Of a stretch of DNA of 32,636 nt, positions 17,431 to 26,390 are shown piece after piece. This stretch comes from an uncultured Flavobacteriaceae bacterium (GTDB taxonomy: Bacteria > Bacteroidota > Bacteroidia > Flavobacteriales > Flavobacteriaceae), in NCBI GenBank assembly GCA_937136755.1, contig CAKZOR010000053.1:1-32636 (forward strand). The letters are read 5' to 3'. The translations under genes were made by a program, and so were the position numbers. Below the pieces are notes generated by a model. The model saw nothing but the letters and a program-made list of their open reading frames with translations, was not told the DNA's origin and did not search any database. The number at the start of each line of letters is the position of its first letter. Within the stretch, counting starts at the first letter, position 1.

Positions 17431-17450
17431 CTGTTGCGGGATTTTTTTTT
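17426..17450 (+). terminator. Strong intrinsic terminator before pheA (attenuator terminator)
   Basis: TCCCGC (17426-17431), loop TGTT, GCGGGA (17436-17441), then nine T (17442-17450). It ends eight bases before the pheA ATG, so pheA can only be expressed by readthrough. Confidence 0.95.
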
Positions 17451-17458
17451 GATTAAAA

Positions 17459-18295
17459 ATGAAAGAAAAAATGACAATAGCCATTCAAGGCATAAAGGGA
17501 TCTAACCACCATCAGGTGGCCATAGATTGCTATGGTTCAGACCAGGAGATGCTTCCTTGTATGTCTTTTCCGGCCTTGGTTCAGGAACTTATGGAGGGCC
17601 ATGCAGATAAGGGCATTATGGCTATTGAAAATTCTATTGCGGGTTCTATTATTCCAAACTACGCTTTGGTGTATGACCACCACTTGCATATTATTGGAGA
17701 GTATTACTTAAATATTCACCACCACCTTATGGCCTTAGCGGGGCAAAGGATGGAAGATATTAAGGCAGTGCATTCCCATCCCATGGCTTTATTGCAGTGT
17801 CATGAGTTTTTTAAAAAGCATCCGCAGATTCAATTGGTAGAAGATGTAGATACGGCAGAAACTGCGCAACGTATTCAATCTGGTCAGTTAAAAGGTATTG
17901 CGGCTATAGCCCCTAAAGTTGCTGCTGGATTGTATGGCCTAGAAGTCTTGGCTTCTGACATACAAACCATTAAAAACAATGCCACTCGTTTTATTATTGT
18001 AAAAACAAGCTCTAAGGAAATTCCTCAAGAGCATATTAATAAAGCATCGCTTCGTTTTGTGCTAGATCACAAAAGGGGCAGTTTGGCTGCAGTGCTCAAT
18101 GTGATGAGTGACTGTCATTTAAATTTAACAAAAATACAATCACTTCCTGTGATAGATCTTCCATGGAAGTACGCTTTTTTTGTAGACGTTACTTTTGATC
18201 ATTATGAAGATTACACTAAAGCTAGAGCTATTTTAGAAATAATGGCTACAGAGTTTAGGGTATTGGGAGAATATACAAATGCTAGAGAATTATGA
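17459..18295 (+). CDS. pheA: Prephenate dehydratase, monofunctional, with ACT domain
   Basis: Converts prephenate to phenylpyruvate, the branch step to phenylalanine. 278 residues: the catalytic domain (about 6-185) carries the IENSIAGS stretch near 56 and the catalytic T176-R177-F178 motif in NNATRF. Residues about 195-275 form an ACT domain. The motifs that bind Phe in many PheA proteins, GALY and ESRP, read GSLA (207-210) and QSLP (227-230) here, so feedback inhibition may differ. There is no chorismate mutase domain; that activity comes from the fusion three genes downstream. The start at 17459 follows the attenuator terminator; an in-frame ATG at 17471 is possible. Its last four bases overlap the aminotransferase gene. 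Confidence 0.93.
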   Translation: MKEKMTIAIQGIKGSNHHQVAIDCYGSDQEMLPCMSFPALVQELMEGHADKGIMAIENSIAGSIIPNYALVYDHHLHIIGEYYLNIHHHLMALAGQRMEDIKAVHSHPMALLQCHEFFKKHPQIQLVEDVDTAETAQRIQSGQLKGIAAIAPKVAAGLYGLEVLASDIQTIKNNATRFIIVKTSSKEIPQEHINKASLRFVLDHKRGSLAAVLNVMSDCHLNLTKIQSLPVIDLPWKYAFFVDVTFDHYEDYTKARAILEIMATEFRVLGEYTNAREL

Positions 18296-19440
18296 AAACA
18301 GCCACACGTTTAAATACGGTACAAGAATACTACTTCTCTAGAAAGTTAAGAGAGGTTAGGGGCCTAATGGCAGCGGGAAAACCTATTATTAATATGGGCA
18401 TTGGGAGTCCAGACTTGGCACCAGACCCAAAGGTTACACAGGCTTTAATAGCTGCCACGGCCGCGGAGAATGCCCACCAGTATCAGTCCTATCAGGGACT
18501 GCCCGAGCTCAGAGAAGCCATGGCGTCTTTTTATAAAAGACAGTTTGGTGTTTCTTTAGACGCAGCCACAGAGATTTTGCCATTGATGGGTTCAAAAGAA
18601 GGGATCATGCACATTAGTATGGCCTTTTTAAACCCAGGAGATGGAGTGCTAATTCCAGATCCAGGATACCCTACCTATCAGTCAGTATCTGATTTGGTAG
18701 GCGCTAAGGTCATTCCTTACAGGCTTTCTATTGAGCACAATTGGTTGCCAGATATAGCCGCTTTGGAGCAGTTAGACCTCACTCAGGTGAAACTCATGTG
18801 GCTGTCTTACCCTCATATGCCCACTGGAGCACTAGCTTCGGTAGCAGCACTTACCGAATTGGTGGCCTTTGCCAAAAAGCACGATATTCTTTTGGTCAAT
18901 GACAACCCTTATAGTTTTATTTTAAACAAGGCACCTCAGAGTATCTTATCTATTCCAGGCGCTAAAGGACATGTATTGGAGTTAAATTCTTTAAGTAAGA
19001 CCTTTAATATGGCAGGCTGGCGTGTAGGAATGGTGTTAGGAGACGCAGCCATTATTAATGCGGTGCTTAAGGTGAAGAGTAATATGGATTCTGGGATGTT
19101 TTATCCGGTACAAAAAGGAGCCATAGCGGCATTGGAAGTGGCTGACGATTGGTATACAGCACTTAATAAAGTATATGAGGAGCGAAGGGCGCTCACCTAT
19201 GAATTGGCAGACGCTTTGGGTTGTACTTACGATTTAAAGGCGGTGGGCTTATTTGTATGGGCTAAATTACCAGAGGGCGTAACAGATGCAGAAGCTTTTA
19301 TAGAGGCATTGTTACATGAAAAAGATTTATTTATTACTCCTGGAACTATTTTTGGAGCCGGTGGAGCAGGCTATATTCGTTTTTCTCTTTGTGTAGACAA
19401 AACGATTATAAAAGAAGCTATTGAACGCGTGAAGAATTAA
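18292..19440 (+). CDS. Class I/II PLP aminotransferase, probably aromatic
   Basis: 382 residues of fold-type I aminotransferase: the PLP lysine is K236 in LNSLSKTFNMAGWRVGM, with the NMGIGSPDLAPD stretch near residue 35 and NDNPYSF holding the conserved Asn and Tyr. Its position between pheA and tyrA, overlapping pheA by four bases (ATGA), points to conversion of phenylpyruvate and 4-hydroxyphenylpyruvate to Phe and Tyr. Family relatives also act on aspartate, alanine or LL-diaminopimelate, so the substrate is inferred from context. It is under the same attenuator as pheA. Confidence 0.85.
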   Translation: MKTATRLNTVQEYYFSRKLREVRGLMAAGKPIINMGIGSPDLAPDPKVTQALIAATAAENAHQYQSYQGLPELREAMASFYKRQFGVSLDAATEILPLMGSKEGIMHISMAFLNPGDGVLIPDPGYPTYQSVSDLVGAKVIPYRLSIEHNWLPDIAALEQLDLTQVKLMWLSYPHMPTGALASVAALTELVAFAKKHDILLVNDNPYSFILNKAPQSILSIPGAKGHVLELNSLSKTFNMAGWRVGMVLGDAAIINAVLKVKSNMDSGMFYPVQKGAIAALEVADDWYTALNKVYEERRALTYELADALGCTYDLKAVGLFVWAKLPEGVTDAEAFIEALLHEKDLFITPGTIFGAGGAGYIRFSLCVDKTIIKEAIERVKN

Positions 19441-19442
19441 GT

Positions 19443-20306
19443 ATGAAAGTAGTTTGTGTTATAGGAGTTGGTTTAATTGGAGGTTCTTTTTCTAAAGATA
19501 TCAAGGAACATTATCCTGAGGTGAAACGCATTGGGATTGACCAAAATGAAGACTACTTAAAGGAAGCTTTGTCCTTGGGTGTGATTGAAGAGATAGGGCG
19601 TTTAGAAGATGTGGTAAAGGCAGATCTGGTATTTATAGCTATTCCGGTAGACGCCGCTTTAAAAGTATTGCCACTTGTATTGGATCAGGTGTCTGCGCAT
19701 GCGGTAGTAGTAGATGCCGGTTCCACAAAGGCCAGCTTATGTGAGGCGGTTAAAGACCATCCCAATAGAAGAAATTACTTGGCAGCGCACCCCATTGCTG
19801 GGACAGAGTTCTCAGGGCCATCGGCCGCAATAGCGGGCCTATTTAAAGGAAAGACACAGATTATCTGTGAAGTAGAGCAAACGGCTTTTAAATTACAAGA
19901 AAAGGCCTTAGAGGTATTTCAAGCTCTGGGTATGCGTATTCGTTATATGAACGCAGCAGCGCATGATGTTCACATTGCTTATGTGTCTCATCTGTCACAT
20001 ATTAGCGCCTTTATGTTGGGAAAGACAGTCATGGAGAAAGAAGAAAATGAAAGAGATATCTTTGACATGGCAGGTAGTGGTTTTGAGAGTACGGTACGTC
20101 TGGCGAAAAGTTCCCCTGCCATGTGGGCACCTATTTTTAAAGATAATAAAAAAGCTGTGGTAGCCGCACTTTCAGAGTATATTAAAAATTTAGAACATTT
20201 TAAATCTTTGGTAGAAGCCAATGATTTCAACGGGCTGTACAATCAAATGGAACAGACCAACAGAATTAAAGATATTTTAACTGGGCTTGCCCCTCAACAT
20301 AAATAA
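19443..20306 (+). CDS. tyrA: Prephenate dehydrogenase
   Basis: Oxidatively decarboxylates prephenate to 4-hydroxyphenylpyruvate, the branch step to tyrosine. 287 residues: the nucleotide-binding loop GVGLIGGS lies at residues 8-15, an acidic residue after the second strand (GIDQN) suggests NAD rather than NADP, and AAHPIAGTEFSGP and YVSHLSH carry the catalytic and substrate-binding histidines. No ACT or chorismate mutase domain is present. It begins two bases after the aminotransferase stop. A very short AAGGC/GCCTT hairpin follows its stop but is unlikely to end the transcript. Confidence 0.94.
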   Translation: MKVVCVIGVGLIGGSFSKDIKEHYPEVKRIGIDQNEDYLKEALSLGVIEEIGRLEDVVKADLVFIAIPVDAALKVLPLVLDQVSAHAVVVDAGSTKASLCEAVKDHPNRRNYLAAHPIAGTEFSGPSAAIAGLFKGKTQIICEVEQTAFKLQEKALEVFQALGMRIRYMNAAAHDVHIAYVSHLSHISAFMLGKTVMEKEENERDIFDMAGSGFESTVRLAKSSPAMWAPIFKDNKKAVVAALSEYIKNLEHFKSLVEANDFNGLYNQMEQTNRIKDILTGLAPQHK

Positions 20307-20350
20307 GGCAAAAGCCTTTTAAAAACCTAATAAGATTAAATACATAAGTA

Positions 20351-21433
20351 ATGGAGAATTCAAAAGAAATGAGAAACTGGTTAGATGCCATGAATTTAGA
20401 TCATCCGCTTGTAATTGCAGGGCCATGTAGCGCTGAAACGGAAGAGCAAGTATTAAAAATTGCACATGAGTTGAAAGACACGGATGTCAATTATTTTAGA
20501 GCCGGTATTTGGAAGCCTCGTACTAAGCCAGGTATGTTTGAGGGAGTAGGTGCTTTAGGTTTAAAGTGGTTGCAAAAAGTAAAAAAAGAAACAGGTTTAA
20601 AAACAGCTACTGAGGTGGCTAATAAAGCACATGTAGAATTGGCTTTGGAGCACGATGTAGATCTTTTATGGATTGGTGCGCGTTCAACAGTGAGCCCTTT
20701 TATTATTCAAGAAATTGCAGACGCCCTAGAGGGAACGGATAAGATTGTATTGGTGAAAAACCCAGTAAATCCAGATTTAGCCCTTTGGTTAGGAGCAGTA
20801 GAGCGTTTGGCCAATGCCAATATTAAAAATTTAGGCGTAATTCATAGAGGGTTTTCTACCTATGAGAAAACTAAGTACAGAAATATTCCAGAATGGCAGA
20901 TTGCAATTGAATTACAGCAGAAATTTCCAGATTTGCCTATCATTAATGATCCTTCTCACATTACTGGAAAGCGCGATATGATTTTTGATGTTTCACAGAC
21001 TGCTTTGGATTTAAATTTTGACGGTCTCATGATTGAGACGCATTTTGATCCTGACAATGCTTGGAGTGATGCCGCACAACAGGTTACCCCTAGCTCTTTG
21101 GTTCAGATCATGAAAGACCTGAAGATTAGAAAAGAGTCTTCTGCTGAAACAGATTACAATGTGGAGTTAAACACCTTAAGGGCTCAAATAGATGTGATTG
21201 ACAACCAGCTTATTGAGACCCTTTCAAAAAGAATGAAAGTGGCAGATGCTATAGGAGGAATTAAAAAATCTCAAAATGTGGCGGTCTTACAAAGCAACCG
21301 TTGGAATGAGATTTTAGGAAAAATGATTCTAGAAGGGGAGTCCAAAGGGCTCAGTGAAGAGTTTGTTTTAAAAATGTTTAAAGCCATTCACCAAGAATCT
21401 ATTAACCACCAAGAGAAAATCTTAAAGGCCTAA
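20351..21433 (+). CDS. DAHP synthase - chorismate mutase fusion
   Basis: 360 residues. Residues 1 to about 262 are a type I-beta-like DAHP synthase (first step of the shikimate pathway): GPCSAET at 24-30 with the metal-binding Cys, RAGIWKPRTKPG near 55-66, and NDPSHITGKRD with metal and phosphate ligands. Residues about 273-360 are an AroQ-type chorismate mutase (LRAQIDVIDNQLIETLSKRM, then the KK and Q/E-rich helices). Such fusions are typical of Bacteroidota, and a related enzyme from Porphyromonas gingivalis is reported to be inhibited by prephenate. Here it joins the pathway entry to the branch point and supplies chorismate mutase for the monofunctional PheA and TyrA. It follows tyrA by 44 bases and is probably in the same operon. 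Confidence 0.94.
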   Translation: MENSKEMRNWLDAMNLDHPLVIAGPCSAETEEQVLKIAHELKDTDVNYFRAGIWKPRTKPGMFEGVGALGLKWLQKVKKETGLKTATEVANKAHVELALEHDVDLLWIGARSTVSPFIIQEIADALEGTDKIVLVKNPVNPDLALWLGAVERLANANIKNLGVIHRGFSTYEKTKYRNIPEWQIAIELQQKFPDLPIINDPSHITGKRDMIFDVSQTALDLNFDGLMIETHFDPDNAWSDAAQQVTPSSLVQIMKDLKIRKESSAETDYNVELNTLRAQIDVIDNQLIETLSKRMKVADAIGGIKKSQNVAVLQSNRWNEILGKMILEGESKGLSEEFVLKMFKAIHQESINHQEKILKA

Positions 21434-21516
21434 GCTGTAACATATCCTTAAAACACTTGTCTTTATTAGGTAATGATTTAATAACTTGCAGCCTCTGGTT
21501 GTGAAAAACAAAACCT

Positions 21517-22191
21517 ATGAAAAAATATATTGTTTTAGTGACATTTCTTTGTGGATTCTTTGCCATGGGGCAGGGACTTTTGGAGCGAAATGTGGGAGAT
21601 TTTCACGAAATTAAAGTATACGATTTAATTGCAGTAAACCTCATTAAATCTAACGATAATAGGGTCTTGATTAAGGGACCTCATGCGAGTGACATTCAAT
21701 TGGTCAATAAGGATGGGGTCTTAAAGGTGCGTATGATGTTGGAAAAGAAATTCCAAGGAGAGAACACTTTCGTAGAAGTCTATTACAAAGAATTAGATGT
21801 GATAGATGGGAATGAAGGGGCTCGCATTACAGCCAATGAATTAATATCTCAAACCTCCTTAACCTTAAGAGTTCAAGAGGGTGCAGTAATAAGCTTGGGA
21901 CTTGAGGTAGATTATTTGTCTACTAAAGCTGTCACTGGCGGTGTCATAGAAGCGAGCGGGATGGTAGATGTTCACGACGTTAATATGAATACTGGCGCAA
22001 TTTTAAGGGCAAAAGAACTCAAGAGTAGTATTACGAATATTAAAGTAACTGCTGGGGGAGATGCGGCCATTTTTGCTACCAAAAGAGTAGACGTTAATGT
22101 AAGGGCTGGGGGAGATGTAGATGTTTATGGAAACCCCAAAGAAGTGACTAAAAAACAATTTGCAGGAGGTAGGATCCGTTTTAGATCCTAA
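21517..22191 (+). CDS. DUF2807 (putative adhesin head, GIN domain) secreted protein
   Basis: 224 residues with a signal peptide (about 1-19, KKYIVLVTFLCGFFAMGQG) followed by a repetitive beta-helix-like region. Short strands recur with the pattern of DUF2807/GIN proteins: an opening VGDFHEIKVYDLIAVNLI, a central EGARITANE step and a late AGGDAAIFATKRVDVNVRAGGDVDVYGNP. The family is frequent in Bacteroidota and its role is unknown; the name adhesin is only a prediction. It sits between the aromatic operon and rsgA with 83 bases upstream and 12 downstream, so it may be read with rsgA. Confidence 0.8.
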   Translation: MKKYIVLVTFLCGFFAMGQGLLERNVGDFHEIKVYDLIAVNLIKSNDNRVLIKGPHASDIQLVNKDGVLKVRMMLEKKFQGENTFVEVYYKELDVIDGNEGARITANELISQTSLTLRVQEGAVISLGLEVDYLSTKAVTGGVIEASGMVDVHDVNMNTGAILRAKELKSSITNIKVTAGGDAAIFATKRVDVNVRAGGDVDVYGNPKEVTKKQFAGGRIRFRS

Positions 22192-22203
22192 TAGGAATCA
22201 TTT

Positions 22204-23166
22204 ATGAGGGGAACCGTTTATAAATCCACAGGAAGCTGGTATACCGTTAAGGGTAGAGACGGTTCGTTTTACGAATGTAGAATTAAGGGCAAGTTTAGGA
22301 TGGAAGGGATTAAAAGTACCAATCCAATTGCCGTTGGAGATGGCGTATCTTTTGAGTTGGAACCTCAAGGGAGTTTGGATGAGTCTGCCCCTCAGGGAAT
22401 TATACATGCCATTGATGATCGAAAAAATTATATCGTAAGGAAATCCGTAAATCTCTCCAAGCAAACCCACATTATTGCGGCCAATTTGGATCGGGTATTT
22501 TTGATGATCACTTTAAATAATCCTCCAACACATACTGCTTTCATAGACCGTTTTTTGGTTTCTGCAGAAGCTTATGGGATTGAATCGGTACTTTTATTTA
22601 ATAAAATAGACAGCTATACCCAAGACGAACTTTACGAAATAAAATATCTAACACATTTGTACACCCAAATTGGTTATCAGTGTTTAGAAGTGTCTGCTTT
22701 GACAGGGTACCATGTGGCGGAATTAAAAGCACTTATGAAAGATAAGGTGACGTTATTTTCAGGACATTCTGGTGTGGGTAAATCTACCTTAGTAAATGCC
22801 ATTGAAAATAGGTTAGACCTTAAGACTGCAGCAATTTCACAGCAGCATATGCAAGGACAGCACACCACTACTTTTGCAGAGATGTACGACCTGAGTTTTG
22901 GGGGGCATATTATAGATACTCCAGGAATTAAAGGTTTTGGTATTGTAGACTTGGAACCCCACGATATTGGTAATTTTTTTCCAGAGTTTTTTGCTGTGAA
23001 ACAAGATTGTAAGTTTCACAATTGCCTACATTTAGAAGAACCTAAATGTGCCGTAAAGCAGGGTGTTGAGGACGAGACCTTATCTATCTCTAGATATAGG
23101 AGTTATGTGCAAATGTTACAAGATGAGGAGGGTAACTACAGACAGGATATTCACCAAGGATCATGA
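22204..23166 (+). CDS. rsgA: Ribosome small subunit-dependent GTPase A
   Basis: A circularly permuted GTPase that helps late assembly of the 30S subunit. 320 residues: an OB-fold RNA-binding domain (about 1-75), then the G motifs in permuted order, FNKID (132-136, G4), GHSGVGKST (187-195, G1) and DTPG (238-241, G3). A zinc knuckle follows with C269-x4-C274-x-H276-x5-C282, exactly the family spacing. Its stop overlaps the start of dtd by four bases (ATGA), indicating coupled translation. Confidence 0.96.
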   Translation: MRGTVYKSTGSWYTVKGRDGSFYECRIKGKFRMEGIKSTNPIAVGDGVSFELEPQGSLDESAPQGIIHAIDDRKNYIVRKSVNLSKQTHIIAANLDRVFLMITLNNPPTHTAFIDRFLVSAEAYGIESVLLFNKIDSYTQDELYEIKYLTHLYTQIGYQCLEVSALTGYHVAELKALMKDKVTLFSGHSGVGKSTLVNAIENRLDLKTAAISQQHMQGQHTTTFAEMYDLSFGGHIIDTPGIKGFGIVDLEPHDIGNFFPEFFAVKQDCKFHNCLHLEEPKCAVKQGVEDETLSISRYRSYVQMLQDEEGNYRQDIHQGS

Positions 23167-23615
23167 GGGTAGTTGTTCAAAGGGTAATGGAAGCTAGTGT
23201 GGTAGTTTCAGGAACAGCAGTAGCCAGTATTTCTAAAGGACTTTTGCTGCTCTTAGGTATTACGCATACAGACACCGAAGAAGACATAGACTGGTTGGTG
23301 AAAAAAATAAGTCAACTCAGGATTTTTGAAGACGCTTCTGGACAAATGAACGCTTCTTTGCAAGAGGTTCAAGGGGAATTAATACTGGTGAGTCAGTTTA
23401 CTTTATTCGCTGCCACAAAAAAGGGAAATAGGCCTTCTTATATTAAGGCGGCGAAACCGGAGGTGGCAGAGCCTCTATATGAAGCCTTTGGGAAGGCCAT
23501 GGAAAAGGCGCTTGGCAAAAAAATTGGTAGGGGCGTCTTTGGTGCAGATATGAAAGTATCATTGATTAACGACGGTCCTGTGACCATTGTAATAGATAGT
23601 CAACAAAAAGAATAA
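23163..23615 (+). CDS. dtd: D-aminoacyl-tRNA deacylase
   Basis: Removes D-amino acids (and glycine mis-attached to tRNA-Ala) from tRNA. 150 residues, the normal length, beginning MRVVVQRVMEASV. The two active-site signatures are present: SQFTLF (77-82) and the Gly-cisPro motif in NDGPVT (GP at 138-139). It overlaps rsgA and is two bases from the next gene, so it belongs to the rsgA-dtd-mazG unit. Confidence 0.96.
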   Translation: MRVVVQRVMEASVVVSGTAVASISKGLLLLLGITHTDTEEDIDWLVKKISQLRIFEDASGQMNASLQEVQGELILVSQFTLFAATKKGNRPSYIKAAKPEVAEPLYEAFGKAMEKALGKKIGRGVFGADMKVSLINDGPVTIVIDSQQKE

Positions 23616-23617
23616 TT

Positions 23618-23944
23618 ATGGATATTAAAAATGCCCAAGAAGTGGTAGATAAATGGATTAATAATCATGGGGTGCGTTATTTTAATGAACTCACCAATAT
23701 GGCACAGCTCACGGAAGAAGTGGGTGAGGTGGCCAGAATTATTGCCAGGCGTTATGGAGAGCAATCTGAAAAGCCTTCAGATAAAGATAAGGATCTAGGG
23801 GAGGAACTGGCAGATGTCCTTTTTGTGGTACTGTGTTTGGCCAATCAGACGGGTGTAAACCTGCAAGAGGCCTTTGATAAAAAGCTAGACCTTAAAACTT
23901 CGAGGGATCACGATAGACACCATAACAATCAAAAATTAAAATAA
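23618..23944 (+). CDS. MazG-like nucleotide pyrophosphohydrolase
   Basis: 108 residues, a single all-alpha MazG-like domain. The metal-binding pattern is visible: EEVGEVAR (E-x-x-E type, near residues 29-36) and GEELADVLF with E-x-x-D near 65. Such short proteins hydrolyse nucleoside triphosphates to monophosphates, often as house-cleaning enzymes; the substrate here cannot be told. It starts two bases after dtd and ends 15 bases before aroA, so it is in an operon. Confidence 0.85.
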   Translation: MDIKNAQEVVDKWINNHGVRYFNELTNMAQLTEEVGEVARIIARRYGEQSEKPSDKDKDLGEELADVLFVVLCLANQTGVNLQEAFDKKLDLKTSRDHDRHHNNQKLK

Positions 23945-23959
23945 GAACTTTGCAAGCTT

Positions 23960-25213
23960 ATGACGTATCCAACATTTTCTCTACAAGGCCCTAGCACAAA
24001 CTTATTAAAAGCGCAGATTGCCATTACAGGATCTAAAAGTGAAACCAACAGATTGTTGTTGTTACAAGCGCTTTTCCCGGTGCTTAGCATAAATAATTTG
24101 TCCAATTCAGAGGACGCTCAGGCCATGCAAAGAGGGGTGGCTAGTACGCAGGGTACGGTAGATATTTACCATGCGGGAACTGCTATGCGTTTTTTAACGG
24201 CTTATTACGCCACACAGCCAGGTGTTTCTGTGACACTGACTGGATCTGAAAGAATGCAAGAAAGACCTATTGGCATTTTAGTAGACGCATTGAGAGATTT
24301 GGGTGCAAATATTAGTTATTTGAAAAACGAAGGGTATCCGCCTTTGGCGATAAAAGGAAGTGAAATAGCCCGAGAAAAGGTTCAATTAAATGCTGGTGTA
24401 AGTAGCCAATATATTTCTGCTTTATTACTGGTGGGCGCTCGTTTAAAAAATGGATTAACCCTAGAATTGAAAGGTAAAATCACTTCGGTACCTTATATCA
24501 AAATGACCCTGAAGTTGTTAGAAAAAATAGGCGTTAAAACAATGTTTGAGGGCCAAGAAATTAAGGTGTTTCCAGCTGGAAATGTTTCTTCTAAAACTAT
24601 GGTTGTGGAGTCTGATTGGAGTTCTGCTTCGTATTATTATTCATTAATCGCTTTGTCAGATGTTGGGAGTGAGGTTTCCTTGAGTTCATATTCCTCAGAT
24701 AGTTTGCAAGGAGACGCAGTGCTCCGTGATATTTACAGCCACTTAGGGGTTCAAACAACTTTTAAGAAGGACCAACTAGTTTTGGCTAAGGTAGCTGCTC
24801 CTAGTAACGCTATTGTAGAAAACGGGCTCTCTTGGGATTTAGCCAATGCACCAGATATAGCACAAACCATTGCAGTGAGCTGTTTTGCCTTAGGGGTGGC
24901 TTGTGACCTGACCGGATTACACACCCTTAAAATAAAAGAAACCGACCGTTTACTGGCATTAGAGAGCGAGTTAGGTAAGCTGGGTGCTGGGCTTCATGTC
25001 ACAGAAAAGAGTTTGCATTTAGAGGCTTTTGATGGAAGTATAAAGCCGCATGTGACCATTGGCACTTATCACGATCACAGAATGGCTATGGCCTTTGCCC
25101 CTTTGGCATTAAGAGTACCCATTGCCATTGAAGACGCTGGGGTGGTGAACAAATCTTATCCGGATTTTTGGACGGATATGAACACCCTCGGGATTCAAGT
25201 AGCTCCAGTATAG
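23960..25213 (+). CDS. aroA: 3-phosphoshikimate 1-carboxyvinyltransferase (EPSP synthase)
   Basis: Joins shikimate-3-phosphate with phosphoenolpyruvate, the sixth step of the shikimate pathway. 417 residues: GSKSETNR at 24-31 (catalytic Lys in place), HAGTAMRFLTAY near 70, RPIGILVDALRDLGA near 102, KIKETDRLLALESELGKLG near 330 and YHDHRMAMAFAPLAL near 373. The sequence is shorter and more divergent than proteobacterial AroA, as usual in Flavobacteriia. It lies about 2.5 kb downstream of the DAHP synthase fusion, separated by the unrelated rsgA-dtd-mazG genes, with which it seems to be co-transcribed. Confidence 0.94.
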   Translation: MTYPTFSLQGPSTNLLKAQIAITGSKSETNRLLLLQALFPVLSINNLSNSEDAQAMQRGVASTQGTVDIYHAGTAMRFLTAYYATQPGVSVTLTGSERMQERPIGILVDALRDLGANISYLKNEGYPPLAIKGSEIAREKVQLNAGVSSQYISALLLVGARLKNGLTLELKGKITSVPYIKMTLKLLEKIGVKTMFEGQEIKVFPAGNVSSKTMVVESDWSSASYYYSLIALSDVGSEVSLSSYSSDSLQGDAVLRDIYSHLGVQTTFKKDQLVLAKVAAPSNAIVENGLSWDLANAPDIAQTIAVSCFALGVACDLTGLHTLKIKETDRLLALESELGKLGAGLHVTEKSLHLEAFDGSIKPHVTIGTYHDHRMAMAFAPLALRVPIAIEDAGVVNKSYPDFWTDMNTLGIQVAPV

Positions 25214-25231
25214 GCCTTTGGGAGGCCCTAT
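25210..25231 (+). terminator. Hairpin at the end of aroA, weak terminator candidate
   Basis: ATAGG+CCT and AGG+CCTAT (25210-25231) pair with one bulged C; the 5' arm contains the aroA stop codon. No T run follows. Confidence 0.35.
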
Positions 25232-25265
25232 GAACCCTCATAATATGTAATTAAACCTGCTTTTG

Positions 25266-25298
25266 CTTGACAAGGCTATGCCTTGGGTTGTATATTTG
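25266..25298 (+). promoter_or_regulatory. Bacteroidota-type promoter for queA
   Basis: CTTG (25266-25269) and TATATTTG (25291-25298) with a 21-base spacer match the consensus. Transcription would start near 25305, about 20 bases before the chosen queA start. This also rules out the in-frame ATG at 25283, which lies inside the promoter. Confidence 0.7.
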
Positions 25299-25324
25299 CC
25301 ATCTTTAAATTAGAAAAAAAAACT

Positions 25325-26374
25325 ATGAAATTATCCGCCTTTGGTTTTGAATTACCAGATGAACTTTTATCTGAGTATCCTGCAGAAAATAGAGATGAGT
25401 CTAAATTAATGGTGATTGATAGGGCTAAGGGAACTATTGAGCACAAGATGTTTAAGGACATTATTGATTATTTCGATGAAGGAGATGTGATGGTGCTTAA
25501 CAATACCAAGGTTTTTCCAGCACGTTTATACGGAAATAAAGAAAAAACAGGCGCACGTATTGAAGTGTTCTTATTGAGAGAGCTCAATGAAGAGCAGCGT
25601 CTTTGGGATGTGTTGGTAGATCCAGCTAGAAAAATTAGAATAGGAAACAAATTATACTTTGGTGAAGACGAGAGTTTGGTTGCTGAGGTCATAGACAATA
25701 CCACTTCTAGAGGGCGAACGCTTCGTTTCTTATACGATGGGTCTTATACAGATTTTAGAAAAAAATTAAGGGACTTAGGAGAGACGCCACTTCCTAAGTA
25801 TATTAAAAGAGAGGTTGAGGCAGAAGATGAAGATCGTTACCAAACTATTTACGCCAAGCACGAAGGCGCTGTCGCAGCCCCTACTGCAGGAATGCATTTT
25901 TCTAAGCACTTATTAAAGCGTTTGGAAATTAAAGGGGTAGATTTTGCTGAGGTTACCCTGCATGTGGGTCTTGGTACATTTAACCCTGTTGAAGTAGAAG
26001 ATTTGTCCAAACATAAAATGGACAGTGAAGAGTTGATCATTGAGGAAAAAGCTACTGTGACCATCAACCAAGCAAAGAGCCAGAAGAAACGTATTTGTGC
26101 TGTGGGAACTACCGTAATGAGAAGTTTGGAAACCGCTGTTTCTTCCCAACATACTTTAAATACACACCAGGGATGGACCAATAAGTTTATTTTCCCTCCC
26201 CACGAATTTAGTATTGCAAATTGTATGATTACTAATTTTCACTTGCCTAAGTCTACTTTATTAATGATGATCTCTGCTTTTATGGGGCATGATTTAATGA
26301 AAGAGGCCTATAAAGTAGCGATTGAAGAAAAATATAAGTTTTACTCCTACGGAGACGCAATGCTTATTATATAA
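25325..26374 (+). CDS. queA: S-adenosylmethionine:tRNA ribosyltransferase-isomerase (queuosine synthesis)
   Basis: Transfers the ribosyl part of SAM to preQ1 in tRNA to make epoxyqueuosine. 349 residues from ATG 25325 ([20 protein letters not shown]), which matches the family start. Signatures include [16 protein letters not shown] near 53, [10 protein letters not shown] near 180 and [11 protein letters not shown] near 205. It has its own promoter and is followed by a strong bidirectional terminator, so it is probably monocistronic. No preQ1 riboswitch is seen in its short leader. Confidence 0.95.
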   Translation: MKLSAFGFELPDELLSEYPAENRDESKLMVIDRAKGTIEHKMFKDIIDYFDEGDVMVLNNTKVFPARLYGNKEKTGARIEVFLLRELNEEQRLWDVLVDPARKIRIGNKLYFGEDESLVAEVIDNTTSRGRTLRFLYDGSYTDFRKKLRDLGETPLPKYIKREVEAEDEDRYQTIYAKHEGAVAAPTAGMHFSKHLLKRLEIKGVDFAEVTLHVGLGTFNPVEVEDLSKHKMDSEELIIEEKATVTINQAKSQKKRICAVGTTVMRSLETAVSSQHTLNTHQGWTNKFIFPPHEFSIANCMITNFHLPKSTLLMMISAFMGHDLMKEAYKVAIEEKYKFYSYGDAMLII

Positions 26375-26390
26375 TTTTATTTAGTGTACA

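Noticed and set aside
20306-20321. Small AAGGC/GCCTT hairpin followed by T after tyrA.
   Set aside because: Only five pairs; too weak to call a terminator inside what looks like a continuous aromatic operon.
25283-25324. Upstream ATG extending queA by 14 residues.
   Set aside because: It falls within the promoter (TATATTTG at 25291-25298), and QueA homologues begin at the later Met.
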